DNA of 64,000 nt from Batrachochytrium dendrobatidis JAM81 (taxonomy: Eukaryota; Chytridiomycota; Chytridiomycetes; Rhizophydiales), in contig NW_006281112.1 of the NCBI RefSeq assembly GCF_000203795.2, forward strand, positions 566,291-630,290. The letters run 5' to 3'. The notes below the pieces were generated by a model. It worked only from the letters and a program-made list of their open reading frames with translations. It was not told the origin of the DNA and did not search any database. The position numbers and the translations under genes were made by a program. How positions within the stretch are numbered: position 1 is the first letter of the stretch; each line of letters opens with the position of its first letter. This document shows, in pieces, positions 36,533-45,517 of this stretch.

Positions 36533-37631
36533 TTATTGAACATTTTCAATGATCAAAATAGCACTCGAGTCCATCCATTTCTCGATATTCTTACTCTGGT
36601 AATCGACAGGAGTACAGCCATCATCATATGGACAATACTCATCATCAGATTCTACACCACCAGCCATACACCAAATGAGACATGCTGTCTTGTGGAATTC
36701 TAGTGCGTTCCTGTTTGGTAGTCGAGTTGGATTGTTGTGAATGAAATACAATGTCATTTCACTGTTGAATTCGACTGTTTGTCGATTGTCAATCCATCTC
36801 TTTTGCCTTGTTCTGCGGATAACTTTCAAATCTTCAATTGTCTCAATCCACTTCTTGTGCTTGTCACTTGTTGAGTCATTGATCACTTTGATCACCAGTT
36901 TGTCATCCACTACATCCACATATTGCTTTAGTTTACCAAATTGGTCATGGCACTTGATACACAACAACAGTCCGTTCTGTATTTGATGTTTCTGCGTCAA
37001 ACCAGATCGTAGCAAGATGGATGGTTCGTTGTATGCCATTCCAATGTTCTTTTGGGATATGATGTGTGCTCCTTGCAAGGACAGCTTATTCCAGTAAAAC
37101 AAGCAGACTGTATCTCTTCTCAACCGCCTTGTTCAAGTCCTTGTGCTGTAGCTCACTCACTTTTGCAACATAGTCCAGATCATCAGCAGAGTTGGTTCTT
37201 GATGTTGGATTTGATGAAACTGGAGTGTGACAGCTGGATGAATCATTGTAGTCTTTGTGGAATGGCAGTATGTAATACCCAAACATGTCATCAATGAATG
37301 TACGAGGATGCTCTGGGTCTGCCAACTGGATCTTGGTTGAGAACTCTTGCTGCTCTGCAAATTGGTTGGCAGTCAGCAGGTTGTGCAGTCGAGTGATGTG
37401 TGAGGTTTCTCCCTCTTGGATGATTCCCAAAAACAAACCTCGTTTGTTGTCATCCTGCCATTCAGACTTGACTCTTTGTGTTGGTATGGCTTGAGTGCTG
37501 ATTTGGTAATATTCATTCAACAGTTGTGTTGTTGCTGTCTTTGTTGTTTCAATATTCATTTGATGTTTTTTGACAAAAGAATGAAACTCGAACCAACCAA
37601 AATAATTGCAGTCAACAATCAAATTGGACAA
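36533..37631 (-). pseudogene. HNH endonuclease gene, copy A (frameshifted in the middle)
   Basis: Two overlapping minus-strand frames, 37631-37086 and 37123-36533. The first holds the N-terminal region (QRVKSEWQDDNKRGLFLGI), the second the HNH core (LSLQGAHIISQKN, then NGLLLCIKCHDQFG). A two-base difference relative to copy B near 37100-37120 breaks the frame just at the first Cys-x2-Cys zinc pair. By contrast its extreme N-terminal reading frame is open where copy B's is broken. HNH_2-type domains are metal-dependent nucleases often found as CRN C-terminal modules; no CRN header is attached. Confidence 0.75.
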
Positions 37632-38107
37632 TATTCACCAATAATCTTTTAAACTCGTACAGTTTGTAGTGTTGTCATAAAAGTCATAGTTTGACACATT
37701 TTCATTAAGCTATCAGTGAGTATCAACGAGTATCAACCAACAAAATTGGTCTCGTTGGTCGATACACTACTGATGCACTTGCATATGAAACTGTACGAGT
37801 TCAACCAATGTTTCTTGCACGGTTGTCAAATGTTCAGATGAAATCAATCTCATGGCAGGACACAAAATGTGACATTATCAAATAACAACCAATACTAAAC
37901 AATTGGGTTACCACACGATGGTTCATTCGGAATGCAAGTTGAATCCATTAGTGGTCATTGATACCACCAAGTGTATTGGCAAATACACAATGGTTTGTAA
38001 TGGTAAATTGATTTCAAACACATCACCGCTCATTTATCACCGGATACATATTTGAAAGTATCCAATATTACTTGATACTGAATGTCCAAGTGTCTGCTCA
38101 GAGTTGC
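37632..38107. other. Gene-free end of repeat copy A
   Basis: About 480 bp upstream of the HNH gene. No ORF or element was recognised; it is shared with copy B. Confidence 0.45.
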
Positions 38108-38602
38108 TCACAATATTGACGATATTACAACAACATGCTGATTCAAATTTGGAAAAAGTAATATTGGCTTGTTTAATCTTGAAATTGCCTCTTGTACGTA
38201 CGATGTCTCCACGATTCCGCTGGTGATGATACGTATCTCGAATGACGCCGTGGGGTTGTCTTGTCGCCACTTCTGGGTTGCAATAGCACACAATTCTGGC
38301 AAGTATACAAAGTTCTCGAAATGCAGCATATACAATATAGTAGCTTCATCCTGTTCAGTCGCGTTACTGAGATGATTCACAGTTTGCACATAAAAGTACA
38401 TGACGGATAGTACAGGATAGCAGGCGTACTTGATTACCTCCTTGGGATGTGGATGATCGATAGAGTATCCGGCTACAAGCTCGTCGTGATATATTGCGGA
38501 CGACAAAAACATTCGATCACCTGATGAATTGACACTGTAACGACTTTGTCCATGTTCACACGTAGCCAAAATGTCGGCATACAGCGCGAGAGCACTCGGC
38601 AT
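38108..38602 (-). CDS. Unknown protein of the integrated element, 3'-truncated
   Basis: 164 codons. Only the first ~140 lie in the element; the last ~25 codons and the stop (38108) are read from repeat copy A sequence, so the gene was cut by the junction at 38183/38184. Residues 45-110 contain a hydrophobic, Tyr-rich segment (YPVLSVMYFYVQTVNHL). Not recognised. Its start overlaps that of the divergent 326-codon ORF by 32 bp. Confidence 0.6.
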   Translation of the reverse strand: MPSALALYADILATCEHGQSRYSVNSSGDRMFLSSAIYHDELVAGYSIDHPHPKEVIKYACYPVLSVMYFYVQTVNHLSNATEQDEATILYMLHFENFVYLPELCAIATQKWRQDNPTASFEIRIITSGIVETSYVQEAISRLNKPILLFPNLNQHVVVISSIL

Positions 38603-39551
38603 AGTACACAGCTATTGTAGAAATCTAGATTCCTACATGGATGCTAATAAGGCTGTATCTATATCTGAGAGTCTACACAAGACCAGAGGAATCCTTGACG
38701 AGTGTGTGCGCGACTTCGAGATACATGAACAACGGTCAGCTAATGCATTTGACAGATATGTCGTCGCCAGTTCTCGACTGATGACACGGAGTCTAAATGA
38801 TTATGCACCAGACTTGGAACTGCGATTACGTGATGCATTTCTGAATGCAGTAGGAGTGGTTGAATATACACCCAGTGATAGGCGAGGGATAGTTGTCCTT
38901 GGAACCTGGAAGGTGTGTGAGGGTGTTCATACTACCCTAATGATATCTGAACCAAGTATTGTTACATCGTCGTGGCATCTCACCGACGTACTACCATCAG
39001 CGGTACAGACGTACATTGATCAACTATGTACTGTTTCACACTCTACTCATGCCAGAGACATGGTATCGGTTACTGAGTACGATGGACAAACAGTGGTTCG
39101 TGGAAGATACGCATCTATAGTTGTTGGAATGATGCAGGCCAAAGGCTACCCAATTGACAACTGTAGATGCGTTCTGATACACTATCGTGAGTACTCTCTG
39201 GTTGGAATGGTGTCATACAATGGTAGTACGCATTATTATACTCCGTCAATACAATCACAACGCATACTCAATAGCAAGAAGGATCCTGCGGACTATACGA
39301 CAATAGGAAATGATATGCTGAGTGTGTACGCTTTCAGTCGAGACAATACTACGGTACGTGTTAGCTCAAATGATGGAGTCCGAGTCGAGACTGGGAAGAA
39401 TGGCAATGTTGGAATGTCGCATAACGGAATACTCAGATACTCGGCTGCTCCGAATTATGTATATGCAGCTCATGCCAGATTTTACAGAATGATCATGAAC
39501 ACCATGAATGATAAGCGAACATGTGCGAATTCGTTGACAGTGGTTGCATAG
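38571..39551 (+). CDS. Unknown 326-residue protein of the integrated element
   Basis: Intact frame, no intron. It begins MSAYSARALGIVHSYCRNLD; an alternative start is MDANKAVS at about 38637, which would avoid the overlap with the divergent ORF. No signal peptide or membrane segment and no motif I recognise. The middle part (GIVVLGTWKVCEGVHTTLM) and the C-terminal third look like a folded, soluble protein. Its position beside the polymerase gene hints at a role in transcription or replication, but this is only inference. Confidence 0.72.
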   Translation: MSAYSARALGIVHSYCRNLDSYMDANKAVSISESLHKTRGILDECVRDFEIHEQRSANAFDRYVVASSRLMTRSLNDYAPDLELRLRDAFLNAVGVVEYTPSDRRGIVVLGTWKVCEGVHTTLMISEPSIVTSSWHLTDVLPSAVQTYIDQLCTVSHSTHARDMVSVTEYDGQTVVRGRYASIVVGMMQAKGYPIDNCRCVLIHYREYSLVGMVSYNGSTHYYTPSIQSQRILNSKKDPADYTTIGNDMLSVYAFSRDNTTVRVSSNDGVRVETGKNGNVGMSHNGILRYSAAPNYVYAAHARFYRMIMNTMNDKRTCANSLTVVA

Positions 39552-39567
39552 TACCTTCGCTTTAAAA

Positions 39568-39948
39568 TCATTTGTGCCGGACGCTAAGATGATCAATGCG
39601 TGAAAAGTTACCAATGAATGACGCTATCATTGGATCGTCAGACGATGACACGAAGTGTAAAGGTGTTGCCTCTCGAATAGTAGCATCCATTTGCTTCAAA
39701 TCATCTACTATACCGGTAAGTAATACGTTACTATGTGTACGAGAGATAAACTGCATGCTACGGGTGCCAGTAATAGGAGGAGATTCGTTGATGAATGATG
39801 CAGCTGCTACACAATAGGCTAATTCGTACAATTCGATACCTTCCCACTCAATCTTTAGACACTGGAGAGCATATTCACACGCTACCAATGCTATGCGAAA
39901 CTTGCTAGCCAGCGTGCCTCTGTATAAGGCTATACCAGTCCTGGACAT
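39568..39948 (-). CDS. RNA polymerase largest subunit, C-terminal part (trigger-loop region), separate frame
   Basis: 126 codons, one frame off from the upstream 473-codon ORF and open further upstream, so that the two frames overlap near 39987-40010. Residues 42-75 (LYELAYCVAAASFINE, then SMQFISRTHSN) align by pattern with the RPB1 segment that carries AAQSIGEP...TLNTFH (bridge helix and trigger loop). The element's polymerase is thus either split by a frameshift mutation, made by a programmed frameshift, or encoded in two pieces. There is little sequence left for a normal C-terminal domain. Confidence 0.6.
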   Translation of the reverse strand: MSRTGIALYRGTLASKFRIALVACEYALQCLKIEWEGIELYELAYCVAAASFINESPPITGTRSMQFISRTHSNVLLTGIVDDLKQMDATIREATPLHFVSSSDDPMIASFIGNFSRIDHLSVRHK

Positions 39949-39986
39949 TGGTAGCAGTATTTCAGCATTCGATGGAATGGACGATG

Positions 39987-41408
39987 TTACGACACTAGCT
40001 TTGATCCAGTACGTGGGTCAATGCATGCAGTGTACGACTCTCCGTTAGACAGGAGCGATAGTAATACGCCCGTTGTAGCCGAAGATAATACTGCTCTCTT
40101 AGCAATGTCAAGGAGTAACTGTGTAACATTTCTACCGATGCGGGAAGCTAGACGTACACCTGGAAGTCCAGTGCTAAGCGAAATGTACGGTGGAATACGC
40201 AAACCTTGCATTGTGCCATCTGCCGAATGAAACCATTTGGCCCTTACTACATGATTCTGTGACGAGATTTGAGACATAGCATATTTCAGTTGCCTGCTGA
40301 ATGTATGACCTTCGTGGATACACAAGTGACTCTGTGTAAGGTTATCAATGGCAGTAATAGACCGTCCACGAAAGTCCTCACATGATACAGTTGCTGCTGT
40401 CATGGTATTCCTGATATTCTTCCACGGTCCAGGTTTGTTACGCATCTGAGTGTGTAGGTCTGTTCCTATTACATCCGGCTGAGTATCACCTAGTGATCGA
40501 GTACTGAGAAGAAATGCGTTATGTCTGTCGACTGTAATATGTCCAGTCATCAGATGTGACACCGATTCTGAAGCAATGGTATCGAATGTATACGGTGCGT
40601 TATCCGACATGTATTGCTTGAGTTCAACGATTGCCAAAGGAGTGACTAGTGGCACTACATGTACCTCGTCTCCGTCATAATCAAGATTTAGCGGGGAACA
40701 AAAGTTAGGGTGTACACCAATCGATGCTTCGTCCCATGCATACACTTGTACCGCTTGAATTGACTGATCAGATAGCGTGGGGCAGCGGATGAGAATCGCG
40801 TAGTCACCATCGACAACCTTCCGGATGGTATAGTCACTGGATACAAAGTGTTCTCCATTTGGGTCAGTAAGCTCGGCTACGGTGGCTACATTAATGCGAT
40901 TCATCCATCGTCGTGGAATGAACACCTTCCTGAAATCAGATCCCCAGTGACACGTGGCTACACCACGGCAACCCATCATAGGTTGCATGCCGAGTGCACG
41001 ATACTTGAGAATTCCACGTCTACCGCTGAAGTACTCGCATAGAGCAACAGAGAACTCGAGTGGCGTCAGTGTACCCTGTGTTCTGGTAATACCAAGGAAC
41101 GCTGCGTGAAGTCTGTCAGCTTCGGACATGATCTCCTCGTCCATATGTACCATGAATGATGGAAACGATATCCTACCCGACGGAGATGACTGTAAATGTC
41201 CACTGCAGTTGTCGTGGTATGAACAGTATACATCCGTTTGTGGAGCAAATCCTGTAGCGTTACATAGCACTGTACGAAGATTGGGTACATTTAATTTGCT
41301 TAATGTCAGTGTGCTAACCATCGGTACAAATGATCGCGTACGATTGTTGCATAGATAGTGCTGAGGTTTGAACGGTGCAACTTTGTCTGCTCGAGTGATC
41401 ACAACCAT
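39987..41408 (-). CDS. Miniature DNA-directed RNA polymerase largest subunit (RPB1/beta'-like), N-terminal and catalytic part
   Basis: 473 codons. In order: a zinc-like CSYHDNCSGHLQ (compare CPGHFG in RPB1) near residue 62, FSGRRGILKYRALG near 130, VFIPRRWMNRINV near 168, CPTLSDQSIQ near 210 (compare RQPTLH), and the active-site loop LNLDYDGDEVHVV near 240, in which all three Mg-binding aspartates of the universal DxDGD are kept. The end (PPYISLSTGLPG, then TTGVLLSLL) fits the region before the bridge helix (NSFYSGL...TGYIQRRL). With the next ORF the subunit would be about 610 residues, less than half of RPB1. Strong by motif order, though very diverged. Confidence 0.8.
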   Translation of the reverse strand: MVVITRADKVAPFKPQHYLCNNRTRSFVPMVSTLTLSKLNVPNLRTVLCNATGFAPQTDVYCSYHDNCSGHLQSSPSGRISFPSFMVHMDEEIMSEADRLHAAFLGITRTQGTLTPLEFSVALCEYFSGRRGILKYRALGMQPMMGCRGVATCHWGSDFRKVFIPRRWMNRINVATVAELTDPNGEHFVSSDYTIRKVVDGDYAILIRCPTLSDQSIQAVQVYAWDEASIGVHPNFCSPLNLDYDGDEVHVVPLVTPLAIVELKQYMSDNAPYTFDTIASESVSHLMTGHITVDRHNAFLLSTRSLGDTQPDVIGTDLHTQMRNKPGPWKNIRNTMTAATVSCEDFRGRSITAIDNLTQSHLCIHEGHTFSRQLKYAMSQISSQNHVVRAKWFHSADGTMQGLRIPPYISLSTGLPGVRLASRIGRNVTQLLLDIAKRAVLSSATTGVLLSLLSNGESYTACIDPRTGSKLVS

Positions 41409-41451
41409 GGTAATGCAACAAGTATTTGATACGTATACATGATAATCCAGT

Positions 41452-41970
41452 ATGGATATTCACACAGAACTAGTAATTTCTCCTCACTTTGATGCTCGAC
41501 AGGGTATCGATAAGACTGTAGCTCATCGATTGGTATACACTGACGGCTCATGTCTAAACAATGGACGCCCTGATGCTACTGGTGGTATAGGTATATGGTT
41601 TGGCACTGAATCTGCATACAATGGCGGTATGGTGTATCCGTTCCCGTCACCTACCAATAATGCTTGTGAGTTGTTTGCAGTTTGTATGGCACTTGCTGTG
41701 GTACAGGAACAATCGCAACTCGGCACCATGGAACTGTTCGAGAAGCTCTACGTATTCACAGGTAGCCAGTATGTGTTGATGGGTGCACGAAGAAGTGACA
41801 GAATGCATGCGTATAACACTAAGTTGTGGGACATGTTCCATATATTGATGGACTCATTTCAGGACTGGGGATGTCTGGTAACGATAGCAAAAGTAGCAGC
41901 ACATCAGGGTATTAGAGGGAATGATGAAGCTGATAGAATTGCCAGGACGTATAGTGAGTATACTTGCTAA
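41452..41970 (+). CDS. RNase H type 1 homologue, third catalytic Asp replaced
   Basis: 172 residues, a complete single RNase H fold: VYTDGSCLNN (first Asp), NNACELFAVCMAL (Glu), YVFTGSQYVLMG (where TDSQYV is expected, the catalytic Asp is Gly), AKVAAHQGIRGNDEADRIA (His and last Asp). The D-to-G change should strongly reduce hydrolysis of RNA in RNA-DNA hybrids if it is not an error or decay. It starts 43 bp from the divergent polymerase gene. RNase H in such elements would remove primers or R-loops. It could also come from a retroelement, but no reverse transcriptase is nearby. Confidence 0.85.
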   Translation: MDIHTELVISPHFDARQGIDKTVAHRLVYTDGSCLNNGRPDATGGIGIWFGTESAYNGGMVYPFPSPTNNACELFAVCMALAVVQEQSQLGTMELFEKLYVFTGSQYVLMGARRSDRMHAYNTKLWDMFHILMDSFQDWGCLVTIAKVAAHQGIRGNDEADRIARTYSEYTC

Positions 41971-42618
41971 GATGATGCATGTTCAGAAGGCTCTTGTTAG
42001 GAAATGGTAGTTTGTGAATGAGCATATAAAAACTTATATGTGTCACTTAGACACTAGAGGCCAACGGCCAGTATGGTATGTTGGAATATCCAGACGGATA
42101 CTCTTAAGCGGTAACCTGTGGCAAAGCTAACTCTTGTAACATCCACTTTAAACCCAAAATTAAACCCCTTCATTACCAAAAATCCATGTGCTCCGTACCC
42201 TGCAACTCTCATCTCTAGGATTCAAGTTCTCAATAATCGGGTAGACGATCTCATTATTAAATTTACTAATTACAGGAATCAATCCTATTGGTTGTAACCT
42301 TCGTTTACAGCCTCCCATCATTTAACGGGTTAGTTGTTCGTATCACAAGACACAAACAATCAACTACTATGAAAGCTAGAATGCTTACTCTTATCAATAA
42401 ATAACTCTTCAAACTATTTCATCTGTCCAACTACTTTATCACCTTTTCACTACTCTTGAAAAGACTAAGTTTGCTGATCTTGATTTAAAGTGCGACATCC
42501 ATTACACTTTTGATTTGTTCTCTTCTGATAACTACTAACAGTTACAAATTATATTCTATTTTATACTTTTTACTTTACTACATTTTAAAACAAATCAAGA
42601 AGTTCCAAACATTCTGAC
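41971..42618. other. Gene-free stretch at the entry to the palindrome
   Basis: The first ~110 bp are unique; from 42079 the sequence is the outer part of the left palindrome arm and reappears inverted up to 46045. It is AT-rich with no ORF and presumably holds the promoter of the 42619 gene. Confidence 0.55.
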
Positions 42619-43329
42619 ATGGTACAGTTATTGCATGTCGTAATTGGACTAATTGCAAGTACGAGTAGCGTGCGAGCGATCGAGCAGACAAGCATATCTG
42701 ACGTATCACTTGCCGAGAATACTCATGGGTTATCCGCTGGTGTTGTTGATCCCTTACTCACTAGTGGTGGTAACTGTCCTAGTGATGGTCGTAACTGTGA
42801 CAACGATCCGTTCTCTTCGCAACGTAACGGTGCTTCGGATGCTACTGAAACAACATCAGTTAGTCACCTTGCTACTCGAGCACTATCTCCCACATGTCAG
42901 CCGTTTATCAATTCACATATGAATAACGGAACCAGTTTCCTCAACGCCATTTCGTACATTTTGTACGATCCACGTGGATATGGACCTCCTACAATGGGAT
43001 GCTATTGTAGTGATGATGGTACTAATACCATCTGTGTGACCTCCCGTTCGTGGTTTCAGTATACTTCTGTGCAGGACTTCGTGATTGCTATTGGTAATCC
43101 AACGGTATCTCTTCAGCTTAACTCATACTGTTGGAAGTGCAACCGAACTGCTCCTGTAATCGAGGCTGTAGCATCAGCTTTCTCTGTCTCAGTGTATCCA
43201 AGTACCATTGCTGCAGGTATCCAGCCCCCTGCCCCTGCCAATGGAGTGTCTCACTCTCCAAGCAGCTATAGTATTACAGCGACTATCGGGGCTATCTGTG
43301 CTATTATCCTCTTTATGTACGGAGTTTAA
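42619..43329 (+). CDS. Secreted, Cys-rich, membrane- or GPI-anchored protein (left copy)
   Basis: 236 residues. Signal peptide MVQLLHVVIGLIASTSSVRA; ectodomain with NCPSDGRNC, MGCYCSDDG and YCWKCN cysteine motifs and several N-x-S/T sites; a Ser/Pro-rich stalk; then a hydrophobic C-terminal tail (SITATIGAICAIILFMYGV) ending right after it, as in GPI-anchored or tail-anchored surface proteins. No family recognised. A 237-residue counterpart lies in the right arm at 45517-44804, with differences concentrated at about residues 95-130. In the element this could be an envelope/surface protein or a host-derived passenger. Confidence 0.78.
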   Translation: MVQLLHVVIGLIASTSSVRAIEQTSISDVSLAENTHGLSAGVVDPLLTSGGNCPSDGRNCDNDPFSSQRNGASDATETTSVSHLATRALSPTCQPFINSHMNNGTSFLNAISYILYDPRGYGPPTMGCYCSDDGTNTICVTSRSWFQYTSVQDFVIAIGNPTVSLQLNSYCWKCNRTAPVIEAVASAFSVSVYPSTIAAGIQPPAPANGVSHSPSSYSITATIGAICAIILFMYGV

Positions 43330-43384
43330 TAAATACATCTGTTATCATTCATCATTGTTATCATTGTATTACACTAGCGCTACC

Positions 43385-43639
43385 ATGATCGCTGATAGAC
43401 ATTCTTTAAAAGCTTTGCTTAATGCATCTAGTCAACGAGACGCGTTATCGCGCCGAGTAATATCAACTACCACACTCCTCACTCCCTACCAAATTAAAAA
43501 CTTAACAAATACACCTGGATATACTATCATATTACCGCATTCCTATAGTATTCATTGTATGTATCACCTTCACGAACAAGCATCGTACACGTTACCATGC
43601 CCCATGATCCAAGTTGATACAACAGTAAAGTACAGATAA
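43385..43639 (+). CDS. Small unknown protein of the palindrome (left copy)
   Basis: 84 codons from ATG 43385 (MIADRHSLKALLNASSQRD) to TAA at 43637-43639, immediately before the assembly gap. The longer frame opening at 43208 overlaps the surface-protein gene in another frame and is probably chance. The same 84-codon ORF with three or four amino-acid changes stands in the right arm at 44748-44494, so the frame is conserved between the arms. Function unknown. Confidence 0.6.
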   Translation: MIADRHSLKALLNASSQRDALSRRVISTTTLLTPYQIKNLTNTPGYTIILPHSYSIHCMYHLHEQASYTLPCPMIQVDTTVKYR

Positions 43640-43739
43640 NNNNNNNNNNNNNNNNNNNNNNNNNNNNNNNNNNNNNNNNNNNNNNNNNNNNNNNNNNNNN
43701 NNNNNNNNNNNNNNNNNNNNNNNNNNNNNNNNNNNNNNN
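43640..43739. other. Assembly gap (100 N)
   Basis: Exactly 100 N, a conventional placeholder. The right palindrome arm shows what belongs here: its bases 44430-44493 (64 bp) lie between the segments matching the two gap edges. The true gap is therefore probably about 64 bp and non-coding. Confidence 0.9.
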
Positions 43740-43838
43740 ATCTCCAACACCATAATACCAATGCAGTGCACCCTCTGCATTAACTGTCAGATGCAGTAGC
43801 AAGGTGGCATCCTTATTACATTCAATCAACATGCACTA

Positions 43839-44020
43839 CTCATACTGTATATGTTTCTAATGTGTCTGCACTAGATCTTGGGTTGCACTGAGTCATAGAT
43901 GGAAGCTTGAGGTTCACTCATACGTGAGTATGGAGTGAACAGGCGGGACGCCCAACCCCTTTATAAACCCACCTATCAGTGTTACAGGTGACATTATGAC
44001 AGAAACATATACAGTATGAG
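43839..44020. repeat. Inner segment of the left arm bounded by 20-bp inverted repeats
   Basis: CTCATACTGTATATGTTTCT at 43839-43858 is repeated inverted as AGAAACATATACAGTATGAG at 44001-44020, enclosing about 140 bp. The right arm has the same arrangement at 44149-44168 and 44311-44330. Four copies of one 20-mer are thus nested symmetrically around the palindrome centre, as in small non-autonomous transposons or end-processing sites of linear genomes. Confidence 0.88.
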
Positions 44021-44148
44021 GAGTCCATAAATGCGAATAAATAAACAGCATATACTGTCGAATGATAGCACCAGAGATACAGTCAGGATTGTCGTACATA
44101 ACGTATAATGATGCATTCCTCCCCCACACTCATCCTCACCATGTGCTG
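44021..44148. other. Central spacer of the palindrome
   Basis: 128 bp with no counterpart on the other side and no self-complementarity that I can see. A minus-strand ORF (44129-43914, 71 codons) crosses it but has no other support. Confidence 0.7.
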
Positions 44149-44493
44149 CTCATACTGTATATGTTTCTGTCATAATGTCACCTGTAACACTGATAGGTGG
44201 GTTTATAAAGGGGTTGGGCGTCCCGCCTGTTCACTCCATACTCACGTATGAGTGAACCTCAAGCTTCCATCTATGACTCAGTGCAACACAAGATCTAGTG
44301 CAGACACATTAGAAACATATACAGTATGAGTAGTGCATGTTGATTGAATGTAATAAGGATGCCACCTTGCTACTGCATCTGACAGTTAATGCAGAGGGTG
44401 CACTGCATTGGTATTATGGTGTTGGAGATGTGACAACCAAACTTCGCTATTCATATTGATGACTGAAGCTAATGGATATACTGGGTGTCATAC

Positions 44494-44748
44494 TTATCTG
44501 TTCTTTACTGTTGTATCAACTTGGATCATGGGGCATGGTAACGTGTACGATGCTTGTTCGTGAAGGTGATACATACAATGAATACTATAGGAGTGTGGTA
44601 ATATGATAGTATATCCAGGTGTATTTGTTAAGTTTTTAATTTGGTAGGGAGTGAGGAGTGTGGTAGTTGATATTACTCGGCGCGATGACGCGTCTCGTTG
44701 ACTGGATGCATCAAGCAAAGCTTTTAAAGAATGTCTATCAGCGATCAT
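44494..44748 (-). CDS. Small unknown protein of the palindrome (right copy)
   Basis: 84 codons, starting MIADRHSLKALLDASSQRD; counterpart of 43385-43639. Changes between the copies are few and none interrupts the frame. Confidence 0.6.
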   Translation of the reverse strand: MIADRHSLKALLDASSQRDASSRRVISTTTLLTPYQIKNLTNTPGYTIILPHSYSIHCMYHLHEQASYTLPCPMIQVDTTVKNR

Positions 44749-44803
44749 GGTAGCGCTAGTGTAATACAATGATAACAATGATGAATGATAACAGATGTAT
44801 TTA

Positions 44804-45517
44804 TTAAACTCCGTACATAAAGAGGATAATAGCACAGATAGCCCCGATAGTCGCTGTAATACTATAGCTGCTTGGAGAGTGAGACACTCCATTGGCAGGG
44901 GCAGGGGGCTGGATACCTGCAGCAATGGCACTTGGATACACTGAGACAGAGAAAGCTGATGCTACAGCCTCGATTACAGGAGCAGTTCGGTTGCACTTCC
45001 AACAGTATGAGTTAAGCTGAGAAGATACCGTTGGATTACCAATAGCAATCACGAAGTCCTGCACAGAAGTATAGTGAAACTGCGAACGAGAGGTCACACA
45101 GATGGTATTAGTACCATCATCACTACAATAGCATCCCATTGTAGTAGGTCCAGCTACAACTGGATTGTACATAATGTACGAAATGGCGTTGAGGAAACGG
45201 GTTCCTTCATTCATGAATGGATTGATAAACGGCTGACATGTGGGAGATAATAATGCTCGAGTAGCAAGGTGACGAACTGATGTTGTTTCAGCAGCATCCG
45301 AAGCACCGTTACGTTGCGAAGAGAACGGATCGTTGTCACAGTTACGACCATCACTAGGACAGTTACCACCACTAGTGAGTAAGGGATCAACAACACCAAC
45401 GGATAACCCATGAGTATTCTCGGCAAGTGATACGTCAGATATGCTTGTCTGCTCGATCGCTCGCACGCTACTCGTACTTGCAATTAGTCCAATTACTACG
45501 TGCAATAACTGTACCAT
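44804..45517 (-). CDS. Secreted, Cys-rich, membrane- or GPI-anchored protein (right copy)
   Basis: 237 residues; the same signal peptide, cysteine motifs and hydrophobic tail as the left copy. Cysteines are kept, while the block between TCQPFIN and MGCYCSDDG differs strongly (for example PFMNEGTRFLNAISYIMYN here against SHMNNGTSFLNAISYILYD on the left). Both copies are full length, which argues for selection or recent duplication. Confidence 0.78.
   Translation of the reverse strand: MVQLLHVVIGLIASTSSVRAIEQTSISDVSLAENTHGLSVGVVDPLLTSGGNCPSDGRNCDNDPFSSQRNGASDAAETTSVRHLATRALLSPTCQPFINPFMNEGTRFLNAISYIMYNPVVAGPTTMGCYCSDDGTNTICVTSRSQFHYTSVQDFVIAIGNPTVSSQLNSYCWKCNRTAPVIEAVASAFSVSVYPSAIAAGIQPPAPANGVSHSPSSYSITATIGAICAIILFMYGV

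Larger units (their letters stand above)
33606..38183. repeat. Direct repeat copy A (~4.6 kb), next to the CRN kinase gene
   Basis: Runs in step with 53800-58409 with only scattered substitutions and small indels. It starts at CATTTGTCATGTGTTTATTTG on both sides and ends at TTGTTTAATCTTGAA. The right limit coincides with the left limit of the foreign block at 38184. It carries an HNH gene (frameshifted here) and about 2.9 kb of TG/CA-rich sequence with short ORFs that I do not recognise. No terminal inverted repeats were found. Confidence 0.9.
42079..44020 (+). repeat. Left arm of a ~4 kb palindrome (inverted repeat)
   Basis: Matches 44149-46045 in reverse complement over its whole length with scattered differences, so the two arms have diverged and are not a sequencing fold-back. 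It contains a membrane-anchored secreted protein gene, a small second ORF, and an assembly gap. Confidence 0.92.

Noticed and set aside
42041..42070. Palindromic bases (TGTCACTTAGACAC) as an integration site
   Set aside because: No duplicate at the other edge of the element to act as a target-site duplication.
43208..43384. Upstream part of the 143-codon ORF in the left arm
   Set aside because: It overlaps the surface-protein gene in another frame; the ATG at 43385 directly after that gene is more plausible.
43527..43832. ORFs read through the run of N
   Set aside because: They are products of translating the gap and carry no information.
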